Shown in pieces: positions 34,096-45,819 of a DNA stretch of 64,000 nucleotides. Source of the stretch: Macrostomum hystrix (taxonomy: Eukaryota; Platyhelminthes; Macrostomidae); contig CATNEN010000003.1 in the NCBI GenBank assembly GCA_950097015.1, forward strand, positions 12,615,501 through 12,679,500, given 5' to 3'. Position 1 is the stretch's first letter; every line of letters starts with the position of its first letter. The translations under genes and the position numbers were made by a program. The notes under the pieces are model-generated. The model did not search any database. It saw only the letters and a program-made list of their open reading frames with translations, and was not told where the DNA came from.

Positions 34096-35568
34096 AATGA
34101 GAATCGACATGTTATGAATCGACAGCATGATAATCGACATCTTGAGAATCGACATGTTAAGAATCGACAGCATGATAATCGACATCATGAGAATTGACAT
34201 CTTGCGAATCGACATCTTAAGAATCGACATCTTGAGAATCGACATCTTGCGAATCGACATCTTAAGAATCGACATCTTGAGAATCGACATCTTAAGAATC
34301 GACATCTTGAGAATCGACATCATGAGAATCCACATCATGAGAATCGACATCTTAAAAATCCACATCATGAGAATCGACATCTTGAGAATCGACTTTGTGA
34401 GAATCGACATCTTGAGAATGGACATCTTGAGAATCGACATCTTGAGAATCGGCATCTTGAGAATCGACATCATAAGAATCGACATCTTGAGAATCGACAT
34501 CTTGAGAATCGGCATCTTGAGAATCGACATCATAAGAATCGACATCTTGAGAATCGACATCTTGAGAATCGGCATCTTGAGAATCGACATCATAAGAATC
34601 GACATCATGAGAATCGACACCATAGTAATCGAAATCTTGAGAATGGACATCTTGAGAATCGACATCTTGAGAATCGGCATCTTGAGAATCGACATCATAA
34701 GAATCGACATCTTGAGAATCGACATCTTGAGAATCGGCATCTTGAGAATCGACATCATAAGAATCGACATCTTGAGAATCGACATCTTGAGAATCGGCAT
34801 CTTGAGAATCGACATCATAAGAATCGACATCATGAGAATCGACACCATAGTAATCGAAATCTTGAGAATGGACATCTTGAGAATCGACATCTTGAGAATC
34901 GGCATCTTGAGAATCGACATCATAAGAATCGACATCTTGAGAATCGACATCTTGAGAATCGGCATCTTGAGAATCGACATCATAAGAATCGACATCTTGA
35001 GAATCGACACCATAGTAATCGACATCTTGAGAATGGACATCTTGAGAATCGGCATCTTGAGAGTCGACATCTTGAAAATCGACATCTTGAGAATCGAAAT
35101 CATGAGAATTGATATCTTAAAAATCGAAATCTTGAGAATCTACATCTTGAGAATCGACATCTTGAGAATCGACATCTTGACAATCGACTTCTTGAGAATC
35201 GACATCTTGAGAATCGACATCTTGAGAATCGACATCTTGACAATCGACTTCTTGAGAATCGACATCTTGAGAATCGACATCTTAAGAATAGATATCTTAA
35301 GAATAGATATCTTAAGAAAGAATCGACATCTTAAGAATCGACATCTTGAAAATCGACATCTTGAGAATCGACATCTTGAGAATCGACATCTTGAGAATCG
35401 ACATCATGAGAATCGAAATCATGATATTTGATATCTTAAAAATCGACATCTTGAGAATCGACATCTTGAGAATCGACATCTTGAGAATGGACATCTTGAG
35501 AATCGACATCTTGAGAATCGACATCTTAAGAATCGACATCTTGAGAATCGACATCTCGAGAATCGTTG
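34096..35568. repeat. 15-bp minisatellite
   Basis: About 98 units of GAATCGACATCTTGA with variants (CATAA, CATGA, GGCAT). Being 15 bp, both strands stay open (ILRID pentamers forward, MSILK reverse). A block of about 240 bp recurs from about 34420 and again from about 34650 and 34880. Confidence 0.95.
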
Positions 35569-36310
35569 TAAAGCCGTTTTAAGGTCGGTAAGATATGATT
35601 CGTGTCTTTGTGTAGCATTGTGTCTGTGTTTAATATCTAGTCCGTTGCTATTCTTACAACTACCCCACTATTTTAGATTAATTTCAAATGATTTTGTCCG
35701 ATCAAGACTGAATAGACAGAAGCAACAGGCCTAATAAAACTGCCCTGAAGTTACTGACTTACTGACTCCGCAGAAATTCTCGGCTGCCTTTGATCCTCCG
35801 GGGTTGGTGTCGGAGAAGGGAAGGCGGACAGGCAATCGAGCTGAGTGTGAACTGGGAGTAATCCCTACACGCTCCCCTTGGCTGTCTCCCAAGTCCTTCA
35901 CTAGATCCCTAGAAAACTTGGCGATTTCATTTCTTCTCTTTGAATTCCTATCCACATATAGAAGGGTCCTCTGCTCTTCTTCTAGGAGACGCTAAGACTT
36001 ATGAAGGCCTAGGCAGGCAATTATTTTGGAAACTAGTCAAGCTGTCTCGCAGGCCTGATTTTCTTCCCATCGCCTTGAAATCCCACGGTCGGCCCTGAAA
36101 ACCTTCTCGAATTCTCTGGCGTTCGGCGGCTGCGGGGGGGCTTAGTGCTCGAAATCGAAAATAAATCCCAAATTAGAGTTTGTTCTGTTTTTCTAAACAT
36201 ATCGGCTACGTAGCTATAAACATTAAAAGCAAGCTCTTCAGTTTATAATTTATCTGCTTTTACAGAAATAAATAGAGAAAAAGACACTTGATCGATTTAG
36301 GAAAGATGTA
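35569..36310. other. No firm gene
   Basis: Complementary open frames (35731-35955 minus, 35804-35995 plus) have no recognised domain. No array. Confidence 0.35.
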
Positions 36311-36319
36311 CAGCCACTG

Positions 36320-36585
36320 CACAGTCGCAGCTATGGTCTGGCGTTTCCAAACACTGTGTACAGCTGCCCAGTCCATGGACTGGGACTCACTCAAGTTTCC
36401 ACTCCAGCTAATTCCGGTACCCATTTTATAGCTATGTAACTGAAGCATTAGGTAATTAAGCCTCTTAGTTAAGACGCTTAAATCGTCTTCCTTTGTCTTC
36501 CTTTTACGAGCGTACTGAGATTCGAACTCCGAACCTCTCGGTCACAAGTCTGAAGCTCCAGCCACTAGGCTACAAGCTCCTTGCT
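36320..36585 (-). repeat. SINE family B, near-complete copy (tRNA-derived)
   Basis: Minus-strand head at about 36585: A-box-like GTAGCCTAGTGGCTGG and B-box GGAGTTCGAATCTC about 45 bp on. The body (36320-36480) includes the palindrome AGTCCATGGACT and GTACAGCTG. The same body and head recur at 62541-62690. Confidence 0.72.
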
Positions 36586-37082
36586 TCCATATTCGATAAA
36601 TCAATGAGTCCAGGGCCATAACTAGCTATTTGAATGATGATTGCAACTGGTTGAAAATGCCATTAATAATTCCAAACAATGCGTAGACAGGGAGGTTAGA
36701 TTGAAGTCACGCAAAATTTTGATTGCAATTGAAAAATAATAGCGTCACGCAATAGGTCTGAGACTAAAAAGCACCTCTTTAAAATTCCACGCGAAAAAAA
36801 TTGAGTTACTTTTTGTGATTTAGAATGTAAATTTCACTTCTAGTTGCACAAAAAATCGAGTAGTTAATTGAACAGATGTACTCTTGGGGTTTAGGGAAAT
36901 ATGCACAAAATGTATGATCTGCCAATTTCGATCGACGAAGTGCAAAATTACACTTTAAATATAACTGTTGTTCACATTTATTTTTATTTTTATGTATTGC
37001 AATGAGTAAGTACTAAAAACACAACGAAAGGGCATGAAAGTACTATTTACATATCGAAATTTATCAAAGGTAAGTCTGTGAT
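36586..37082. other. AT-rich spacer, no gene
   Basis: No supported coding region or array. Confidence 0.45.
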
Positions 37083-38632
37083 GTCATAGGCTGGAAAGGA
37101 AACCCCAATCCATAGACAGGTAGGACACCCCACTCCATAGACAGGTAGGACACCCCACTCCATAGACAGGTAGGACACCCCACTCCATAGACAGGTAGGA
37201 CACCCCACTCCATAGACAGGTAGGACACCCCACTCCATAGACAGGTAGGACACCCCACTCCATAGACAGGTAGGACACCCCACTCCATAGACAGGTAGGA
37301 CACCCCACTCCATAGACAGGTAGGACACCCCACTCCATAGACATGTAGGACACCCCACTCCATAGACTGGTAGGACACCCCACTCCATAGACAGGTAGGA
37401 CACCCCACTCCATAGACAGGTAGGACACCCCACTCCATAGACAGGTAGGACACCCCACTCCATAGACATGTAGGACACCCCACTCCATAGACAGGTAGGA
37501 CATCCCACTCCATAGACAGGTAGGACACCCCACTCCATAGACAGGTAGGACACCCCACTCCATAGACATGTAGGACACCCCACTCCATAGACTGGTAGGA
37601 CACCCCACTCCATAGACAGGTAGGACACCCCACTCCATAGACAGGTAGGACACCCCACTCCATAGACATGTAGGACACCCCACTCCATAGACAGGTAGGA
37701 CATCCCACTCTATAGACAGGTAGGACATCCCACTCCATAGACAGGTAGGACACCCCACTCCATAGACTGGTAGGACACCCCACTCCATAGACATGTAGGA
37801 CACCCCACTCTATAGACAGGTAGGACACCCCACTCCATAGACATGTAGGACACCCCACTCCATAGACAGGTAGGACATCCCACTCCATAGACAGGTAGGA
37901 CATCCCACTCCATATACTGGTAGGACACCCCACTCCATAGACTGGTAGGACACCCCACTCCATAGACAGGTAGGACACCCCACTCCATAGACAGGTAGGG
38001 CACCCCACTCCATATACTGGTAGGACACCCCACTCCATAGACTGGTAGGACACCCCACTCCATAGACAGGTAGGACCCCCCACTCCATAGACTGGTAGGA
38101 CACCCCACTCCATAGACAGGAAGGAAACCTCACTCCATAGACTGGTAGGACACCCCACTCCATAGACAGGTAGGACACCCCACTCCATAGACAGGTAGGA
38201 CACCCCACTCCATAGACTGGTAGGACACCCCACTCCATAGACTGGTAGGACACCCCACTCCATAGACAGGTAGGACCCCCCACTCCATAGACTGGTAGGA
38301 CACCCCACTCCATAGACAGGAAGGAAACCTCACTCCATAGACTGGTAGGACACCCCACTCCATAGACTGGTAGGACACCCCACTCCATAGACAGGTAGGA
38401 CACCCCACTCCATAGACAGGTAGGACACCCCACTCCATAGACAGGTAGGACACCCCACTCCATAGACAGGTAGGACACCCCACTCCATAGACTGGTAGGA
38501 CATCCCACTCCATAGACAGGTAGGACACCCCACTCCATAGACAGGTAGGACACCCCACTCCATAGACAGGTAGGACACCCCACTCCATAGACAGGTAGGA
38601 CACCCCACTCCATAGACAGGTAGGACATCCCT
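37083..38632. repeat. 25-bp minisatellite
   Basis: About 62 copies of a 25-bp unit with core CAGGTAGGACACCCCA and a CTCCATAGA spacer. All three minus-strand frames are open and read one 25-residue cycle (MEWGVLPVYGVGCPT...). It ends about 30 bp from the stop codon of the gene at 38666-40820. Confidence 0.95.
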
Positions 38633-38665
38633 AATAATAATATGAATAATATTAGCTTTAATTTG

Positions 38666-40820
38666 CTAGGCCTCATCAATTTCAGGTGAAAACGCTGCTA
38701 GTTTGACAACTCGCACAGTGGACGCGGTGTTAGTACCAGAATCTGGCCTATCAGAATCTTTCGAATTCTTCTGCTGCTGCTGTCTTCTGGCATTCACGGC
38801 CGCAGCTTTCGCTTTGTTCACAGACGAATTGAATGCTAATCTAGCAGCCAGAACCAAGCGGTGGCAGTCGAGAACTGTGGCGCAGAGAAATGCCTGACAG
38901 GTCGGGTTCATGGCTACTGTACGCGCTGGGCCTGAGACTGAGCTACTAGCTGCAGAAATTCCTGACTGCTTCAGCGGAGTCGCAGCAATCTCAACCGATA
39001 CAAAACAGAATAGGCGAGGCATTATGGTGTCCATAGCAACGTAGGACACTGTCTCAATTGGAAAGAATGTGTTGCCGTGGTCTGTGTCAGCATTGTCAAT
39101 GCTGATGCCTGGATAGTGTTTAAATGGGTGCTTTGAACTGATTTAGAATATTGAGCTTACGGCTGGTAGAACACACAGGTAGGACACCCCAACTAACACA
39201 CAGGTAGGACACCCCAACTAACACACAGGTAGGACACCCCAACTAACACACAGGTAGGACACCCCAACTAACACACAGGTAGGACACCCCAACTAACACA
39301 CAGGTAGGACACCCCAACTAACACACAGGTAGGACACCCCAAATCACACAGGTAGGACTCCCCAAATCACACGGGTAGGACACCCCAAATCACACACTGG
39401 TAGGACACCCCAAATCACACACTGGTAGGACACCCCAACTAACACACAGGTAGGACACCCCAACTAACACACAGGTAGGACACCCCAACTAACACACAGG
39501 TAGGACACCCCAACTAACACACAGGTAGGACACCCCAACTAACACACAGGTAGGACACCCCAACTAACACACAGGTAGGACACCCCAACTAACACACAGG
39601 TAGGACAAACCAAATCACACAGGTAGGACACCCCAAATCACACAGGTAGGACACCCCAAATCACACACTGGTAGGACACCCCAAATCACACAGGTAGGAC
39701 TCCCCAAATCACACACTGGTAGGACACCCCAAATCACACAGGTAAGACACCCCAAATCACACAGGTAAGACTCCCCAAATCACACGGGTAGGACACCCCA
39801 AATCACACACTGGTAGGACACCCCAAATCACACACATGTAGGACACCCCAACTCACACAGGTAGGACACCCAAAATCACACACTGGTAGGACACCCCAAA
39901 TCACACAGGTAGGACACCCCAAATCACACAGGTAGGACTCCCCAAATCACACGGGTAGGACACCCCAAATCACACACTGGTAGGACACCCCAAATCACAC
40001 AGGTAGGACTCCCCAAATCACACGGGTAGGACACCCCAAATCACACACTGGTAGGACACCCCAAATCACACAGGTAGGACACCCCAAATCACACGGGTAG
40101 GACACCCCAAATCACACAGGTAGGACACCCCAAATCACACAGGTAGGACACCCCAAATCACACAGGTAGGACACCCCAAATCACACAGGTAGGACACCCC
40201 AAATCACACGGGTAGGACACCCCAAATCACACAGGTAGGACACCCCAAATCACACAGGTAGGACACCCCAAATCACACAGGTAGGACAACCCAAATCACA
40301 CAGGTAGGACACCCCAAATCACACAGGTAGGACAACCCAAATCACACAGGTAGGACAACCCAAATCACACAGGTAGGACAACCCAAATCACACAGGTAGG
40401 ACAACCCAAATCACACAGGTAGGACACCCCAAATCACACAGGTAGGACACCCCAAATCACACAGGTAGAGCTCCAACCATGCGGCAGAATGCTGATCATC
40501 ACTCTGGGCAGTGGTCGGATCAGTCCTTGTCCTTTAGCCAGCTGTTCGCATCGTGCCTTAGCCGCAGCTCTCGCCAGCTGGTCGACGGGTTGTCGGACGC
40601 TGCCGGAGCCTCCGATACCATCGGCTGGAGCAGAACCGAGTCGCTTCGCCAAACATCCAGTTGGCAGCGATGGCGCTGTCAAGCCGCCCTCAGTCAGTCG
40701 CATCACTGCCAATCGATTGTCTTCTTCAGCATTGCCTTTAGTCTTCTGGCTGCCAGATTTCAATAAGGAATCGTTGAAGTATTCACTCTCGTCTATTTCA
40801 TCTGCTCTAGTCGATGCCAT
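38666..40820 (-). CDS. Two-exon gene of unknown function, possible PTB-like fold
   Basis: Exon 1 runs from the ATG at 40820 to about 40450 (MASTRADEIDESEYF...). Exon 2 is 39130-38666 (or from 39137) and ends at a TAG. Exon 2 encodes HPFKHYPGISIDNADTDHGN, then VSYVAMDTIMPRLFCFVSVE, a spacer, CQAFLCATVLDCHRLVLAAR and AFNSSV, then a Q/N-rich basic tail. Alternating strands ending in a helix like this resemble the second half of a PTB/PID domain (SHC, FAM43 type), but the first half is not obvious, so this is a weak inference. The donor is unresolved because exon 1 runs straight into the repeat array; a zero-phase donor near 40455 with the 39130 acceptor would fit. Product length about 270-280 aa. 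Confidence 0.5.
39172..40468. repeat. 22-25-bp minisatellite filling the intron
   Basis: About 55 units of CAGGTAGGACACCCCA plus AAATCACA or ACTAACACA spacers. It shares the 16-bp core with the 25-bp array on the other side of exon 2 and occupies essentially the whole intron. Confidence 0.95.
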
Positions 40821-40876
40821 TGCTGTGCGCAGTAAAAATGCTTTGAGTGGCAGTTTTCCACAAACACACACACACG

Positions 40877-40890
40877 TTTATATATATATA
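40877..40890 (-). promoter_or_regulatory. TATA-like element upstream of the 38666-40820 gene
   Basis: Minus-strand TATATATATATAAA, about 57 bp before the ATG at 40820, allowing a start near 40850. It adjoins a CA/GT repeat, so it may be low-complexity sequence only. Confidence 0.4.
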
Positions 40891-41127
40891 GACCCGTACA
40901 TATATGCTGTACTGGATTACTCATGCTAGCCTTTTTTTCTTCCGCTACTCACGGCTCTCACTCTCTCTATGCTTGGTGTTGTATGAATAGGCGGGCCAAT
41001 AATTTTATAACTTTCACTAAGGGTGTGAGCGCAGAGAAGGGAAATGAGACTGAGTGTGTGTGCGGCGTATGGTGCACAGCCCAAATTTACCCAGACTGGG
41101 TCAAATTGACGGAAACAAAAACTAAAG

Positions 41128-44100
41128 CTTGTAGAAATGGCACCTAATAACTGTAGGAATGGCACCTAATAACTGTAGAAATGGCACCTAATAACTGTAG
41201 AATTGCCACCTAATAACTGTAGAAATGCCACCTAATAACTGTAGAAATGCCACCTAATAACTATAGGAATGGCACCTAATAACTGTAGAAATGGCACCTA
41301 ATAACTGTAGAAATGGCACCTAATAACTGTAGAAATGGCACCTAATAACTGTAGAAATGGCACCTAATAACTGTAGAAATGGCACCTAATAACTGTAGAA
41401 ATGGCACCTAATAACTGTAGAAATGGCACCTAATAACTGTAGAAATGGCACCTAATAACTGTAGAAATGACACCTAATAACTGTAGAAATGCCACCTAAT
41501 AACTGTAGAAATGCCACCTAATAACTGTAGAAATGGCACCTAATAACTGTAGAAATGACACCAAATAACTGTAGAAATGCCACCTAATAACTGTAGAAAT
41601 GGCACCTAATAACTGTAGAAATGGCACCTAATAACTTTAGAAATGCCACCTAATAACTGTAGAAATGCCACCTAATAACTGTAGAAATGCCACCTAATAA
41701 CTGTAGAAATGCCACCTAATAACTGTAGAAATGACACCAGGAACTGTAGAAATGGCACCAAGAACTGAAGAAATGACACCAAGAACTGAAGAAATGGCAC
41801 CTAATAACTGTAGAAATGGCACCTAATAACTGTAGAAATGGCACCTAATAACTGTAGAATTGCCACCTAATAACTGTAGAAATGCCACCTAATAACTGTA
41901 GAAATGGCACCTAATAACTGTAGGAATGGCACCTAATAACTGTAGAAATGGCACCTAATAACTGTAGAAATGGCACCTAATAACTGTAGAAATGGCACCT
42001 AATAACTGTAGAATTGGCACCTAATAACTGTAGAAATACCACCTAAAAACTATAGGAATGGCACCTAATAACTGTAGAAATGGCACCTAATAACTGTAGA
42101 AATGGCACCTAATAACTATAGAAATGGCACCTAATAACTGAAGAAATGACACCAGGAACTGAAGAAATGACACCACGAACTGAAGAAATGACACCACGAA
42201 CTGAAGAAATGGCACCAAGAACTGAAGAAATGGCACTAAGAACTGAAGAAATGGAACCAAGAACTGAAGAAATGACACCACGAACTGTAGAAATGGCACC
42301 AAGAAGTGAAGAAATGGCACTAAGAACTGAAGAAATGGCACCAAGAACTGAAGAGATTACACCAAGAACTGAAGAAATGACACTAAGAACTGAAGAAATG
42401 ACACTAAGACCTGAAGAAATGGCACCAAGAACTGTAGAAATGACACTAAGAACTGAAGAAATGGCACCAAGAACAGTAGAAATGGCACCAAGAACTGAAG
42501 AAATGGCACCAAGAACTGAAGAAATGACACTAAGAACTGAAGAAATGGCACTAAGAACTGTAGAAATGACACTAAGAACTGAAGAAATGGCACCAATGAC
42601 TGTAGAAATGGCCCCAAGAACTGTAGAAATGGCACCAAGAGCTGTAGAAATGGCACCAAGAACTGTAGAAATGGCCCCAAGAGCTGTAGAAATGGCACCA
42701 AGAGCTGTAGAAATGGCACCAAGAACTGTAGAAATGGCCCCAAGAACTGTAGAAATGGCCCCAAGAGCTGTAGAAATGGCACCAAGAACTGAAGAAATGG
42801 CCCCAAGAACTGTAGAAATGGCCCCAAGAGCTGTAGAAATGGCACCAAGAACTGAAGAAATGGCACCAAGAACTAAAGAAATGGAACCAAGAACTGAAGA
42901 AATGGCCCCAAGAACTGTAGAAATGGCCCCAAGAGCTGTAGAAATGGCACCAAGAACTGAAGAAATGGAACCAAGAACTGAAGAAATGACACCAAGAACT
43001 GAAGAAATGACACTAAGAACTGAAGAAATGGCACCAAGAACAGTAGAAATGGCACCAAGAACTGAAGAAATGGCACTAAGAACTGAAGAAATGGCACTAA
43101 GAACTGAAGAAATGGCACCAAGAACTGAAGAAATGGCACCAAGAACTGAAGAAATGGCACCAAGAACTGAAGAAATGGCACCAAGAACTGTAGAAATGCC
43201 ACCTAATAACTGTAGAAATGCCACCTAATAACTGTAGAAATGCCACCTAATAACTGTAGAAATGCCACCTAATAACTGTAGAAATGACACCAGGAACTGT
43301 AGAAATGGCACCAAGAACTGAAGAAATGACACCAAGAACTGAAGAAATGGCACCTAATAACTGTAGAAATGGCACCTAATAACTGTAGAAATGGCACCTA
43401 ATAACTGTAGAATTGCCACCTAATAACTGTAGAAATGCCACCTAATAACTGTAGAAATGGCACCTAATAACTGTAGGAATGGCACCTAATAACTGTAGAA
43501 ATGGCACCTAATAACTGTAGAAATGGCACCTAATAACTGTAGAAATGGCACCTAATAACTGTAGAATTGGCACCTAATAACTGTAGAAATACCACCTAAA
43601 AACTATAGGAATGGCACCTAATAACTGTAGAAATGGCACCTAATAACTGTAGAAATGGCACCTAATAACTATAGAAATGGCACCTAATAACTGAAGAAAT
43701 GACACCAGGAACTGAAGAAATGACACCACGAACTGAAGAAATGACACCACGAACTGAAGAAATGGCACCAAGAACTGAAGAAATGGCACTAAGAACTGAA
43801 GAAATGGAACCAAGAACTGAAGAAATGACACCACGAACTGTAGAAATGGCACCAAGAAGTGAAGAAATGGCACTAAGAACTGAAGAAATGGCACCAAGAA
43901 CTGAAGAGATTACACCAAGAACTGAAGAAATGACACTAAGAACTGAAGAAATGACACTAAGACCTGAAGAAATGGCACCAAGAACTGTAGAAATGACACT
44001 AAGAACTGAAGAAATGGCACCAAGAACAGTAGAAATGGCACCAAGAACTGAAGAAATGGCACCAAGAACTGAAGAAATGACACTAAGAACTGAAGAAATG

Positions 44101-45156
44101 GCACTAAGAACTGTAGAAATGACACTAAGAACTGAAGAAATGGCACCAATGACTGTAGAAATGGCCCCAAGAACTGTAGAAATGGCACCAAGAGCTGTAG
44201 AAATGGCACCAAGAACTGTAGAAATGGCCCCAAGAGCTGTAGAAATGGCACCAAGAGCTGTAGAAATGGCACCAAGAACTGTAGAAATGGCCCCAAGAAC
44301 TGTAGAAATGGCCCCAAGAGCTGTAGAAATGGCACCAAGAACTGAAGAAATGGCCCCAAGAACTGTAGAAATGGCCCCAAGAGCTGTAGAAATGGCACCA
44401 AGAACTGAAGAAATGGCACCAAGAACTAAAGAAATGGAACCAAGAACTGAAGAAATGGCCCCAAGAACTGTAGAAATGGCCCCAAGAGCTGTAGAAATGG
44501 CACCAAGAACTGAAGAAATGGCACCAAGAACTAAAGAAATGGAACCAAGAACTGAAGAAATGACACCAAGAACTGAAGAAATGACACTAAGAACTGAAGA
44601 AATGGCACCAAGAACAGTAGAAATGGCACCAAGAACTGAAGAAATGGCACTAAGAACTGAAGAAATGGCACTAAGAACTGAAGAAATGGCACCAAGAACT
44701 GAAGAAATGACACTAAGAACTGAAGAAATGGCACCAAGAACTGAAGAAATGGCACCAAGAACTGAAGAAATGGCACCAAGAACTGAAGAAATGGCACCAA
44801 GAACTGTAGAAATGGCACCAAGAACTGAAGAAATGGCACCAAGAACTGTAGAAATGGCACCAAGAACTGAAGAGATGGCACCAAGAACTGAAGAAATGGC
44901 ACTAAGAACTGAAGAAATGACACTAAGAACTGAAGAAATGGCACCAAGAACAGTAGAAATGGCACTAAGAACTGAAGAAATGACACTAAGAACTGAAGAA
45001 ATGGCACTAAGAACTGAAGAAATGGCACTAAGAACTGAAGAAATGACACTAGGAACTGAAGAAATGGCACTAAGAACTGAAGAAATGGCACTAAGAACTG
45101 AAGAAATGGCACTAAGAACTGAAAAAATGACACTAAGAACTGAAGAAATGGACTGA
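41128..45156. repeat. 22/21-bp minisatellite with an internal 1,553-bp duplication
   Basis: Two unit types alternate in blocks: a 22-bp one (GTAGAAATGGCACCTAATAA) and a 21-bp one (GAAGAAATGGCACCAAGAAC). The segment from about 41730 to 43190 recurs from about 43283 to 44520 with a constant offset of 1,553 bp and very few differences. Stop-free 21-bp blocks give spurious frames on both strands. Confidence 0.94.
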
Positions 45157-45164
45157 GTAGGACG

Positions 45165-45240
45165 CAAAACGTTTCGCAAATTTCGACCTCTCAGTCGGAA
45201 GTGCTTTTACCACTATAAGCTTCAAACTCCTTTGGCGCGA
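45165..45240 (-). repeat. tRNA-like remnant at the array edge
   Basis: Minus strand has GAAGCTTATAGTGGTAAAAG (A-box-like), then a GAGAGGTCGAAATTTG (B-box-like) segment. Too diverged to be a tRNA gene; probably a SINE head. Confidence 0.4.
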
Positions 45241-45819
45241 AGTTGGCGGATAGAAAGGCTATTAATATTAAAGAAATGAAACGGTCGCTGAGGCATTAAC
45301 TAATAAATTATATTATTATAGAGCTAAGCATCTCCCGTTAATAATTAATGTATACTGTATAGCTTTAATACGGCTTTAACCTCGGCTTACAGTCTCACTA
45401 ACCTCAGTGCGTCCATCACCCCTCTCGTCTGTAGGGGCCAATTCTTTGTTTATGACGACCTTTTGTGAAGTCTTTGCCGTGTGTGTGCAATAAAAAATGC
45501 GATTTCACCATATTTTTCCCACGCGCCATAGCAGTGCGCCGTAGATGATGAAAAATTCTTGACTCATTCCCAACCCCCGCATCCTGTTCCCGCATTACTC
45601 GTCCGTGTCGCCTAAGCTTTTAAGCCAGCTTGGGCACTGCATACTGATCTCTACCTAATCTCTATAGTTTATTATAATGCGAGTTTTTCTATTGCTTGCT
45701 GCGTTGCAACAATTGGAATGATTTTTTTCTGACAAAGTCTAACATTTTTAGTCACTTTTTTAATCCTTTCTCGCTGTCTTTCTATTTCTCATTCTGTTCT
45801 TACAATAGTCACCATGTCT
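45241..45819. other. Spacer, no gene
   Basis: Mixed unique sequence without a supported gene. Confidence 0.45.

Noticed and set aside
34012-35582. ILRID / MSILK repeat ORFs
   Set aside because: Both strands of a 15-bp array are open; no start context or domain supports a gene.
37047-38679. Tryptophan-rich MEWGVLPVYGVGCPT ORFs in three frames
   Set aside because: Same 25-residue cycle in all three frames of a 25-bp array, the signature of a repeat artefact.
42109-45179. ORFs of 360-505 codons (EEMAPRT and ISSVLGA)
   Set aside because: Both strands of the 21-bp array; no splice or promoter evidence.
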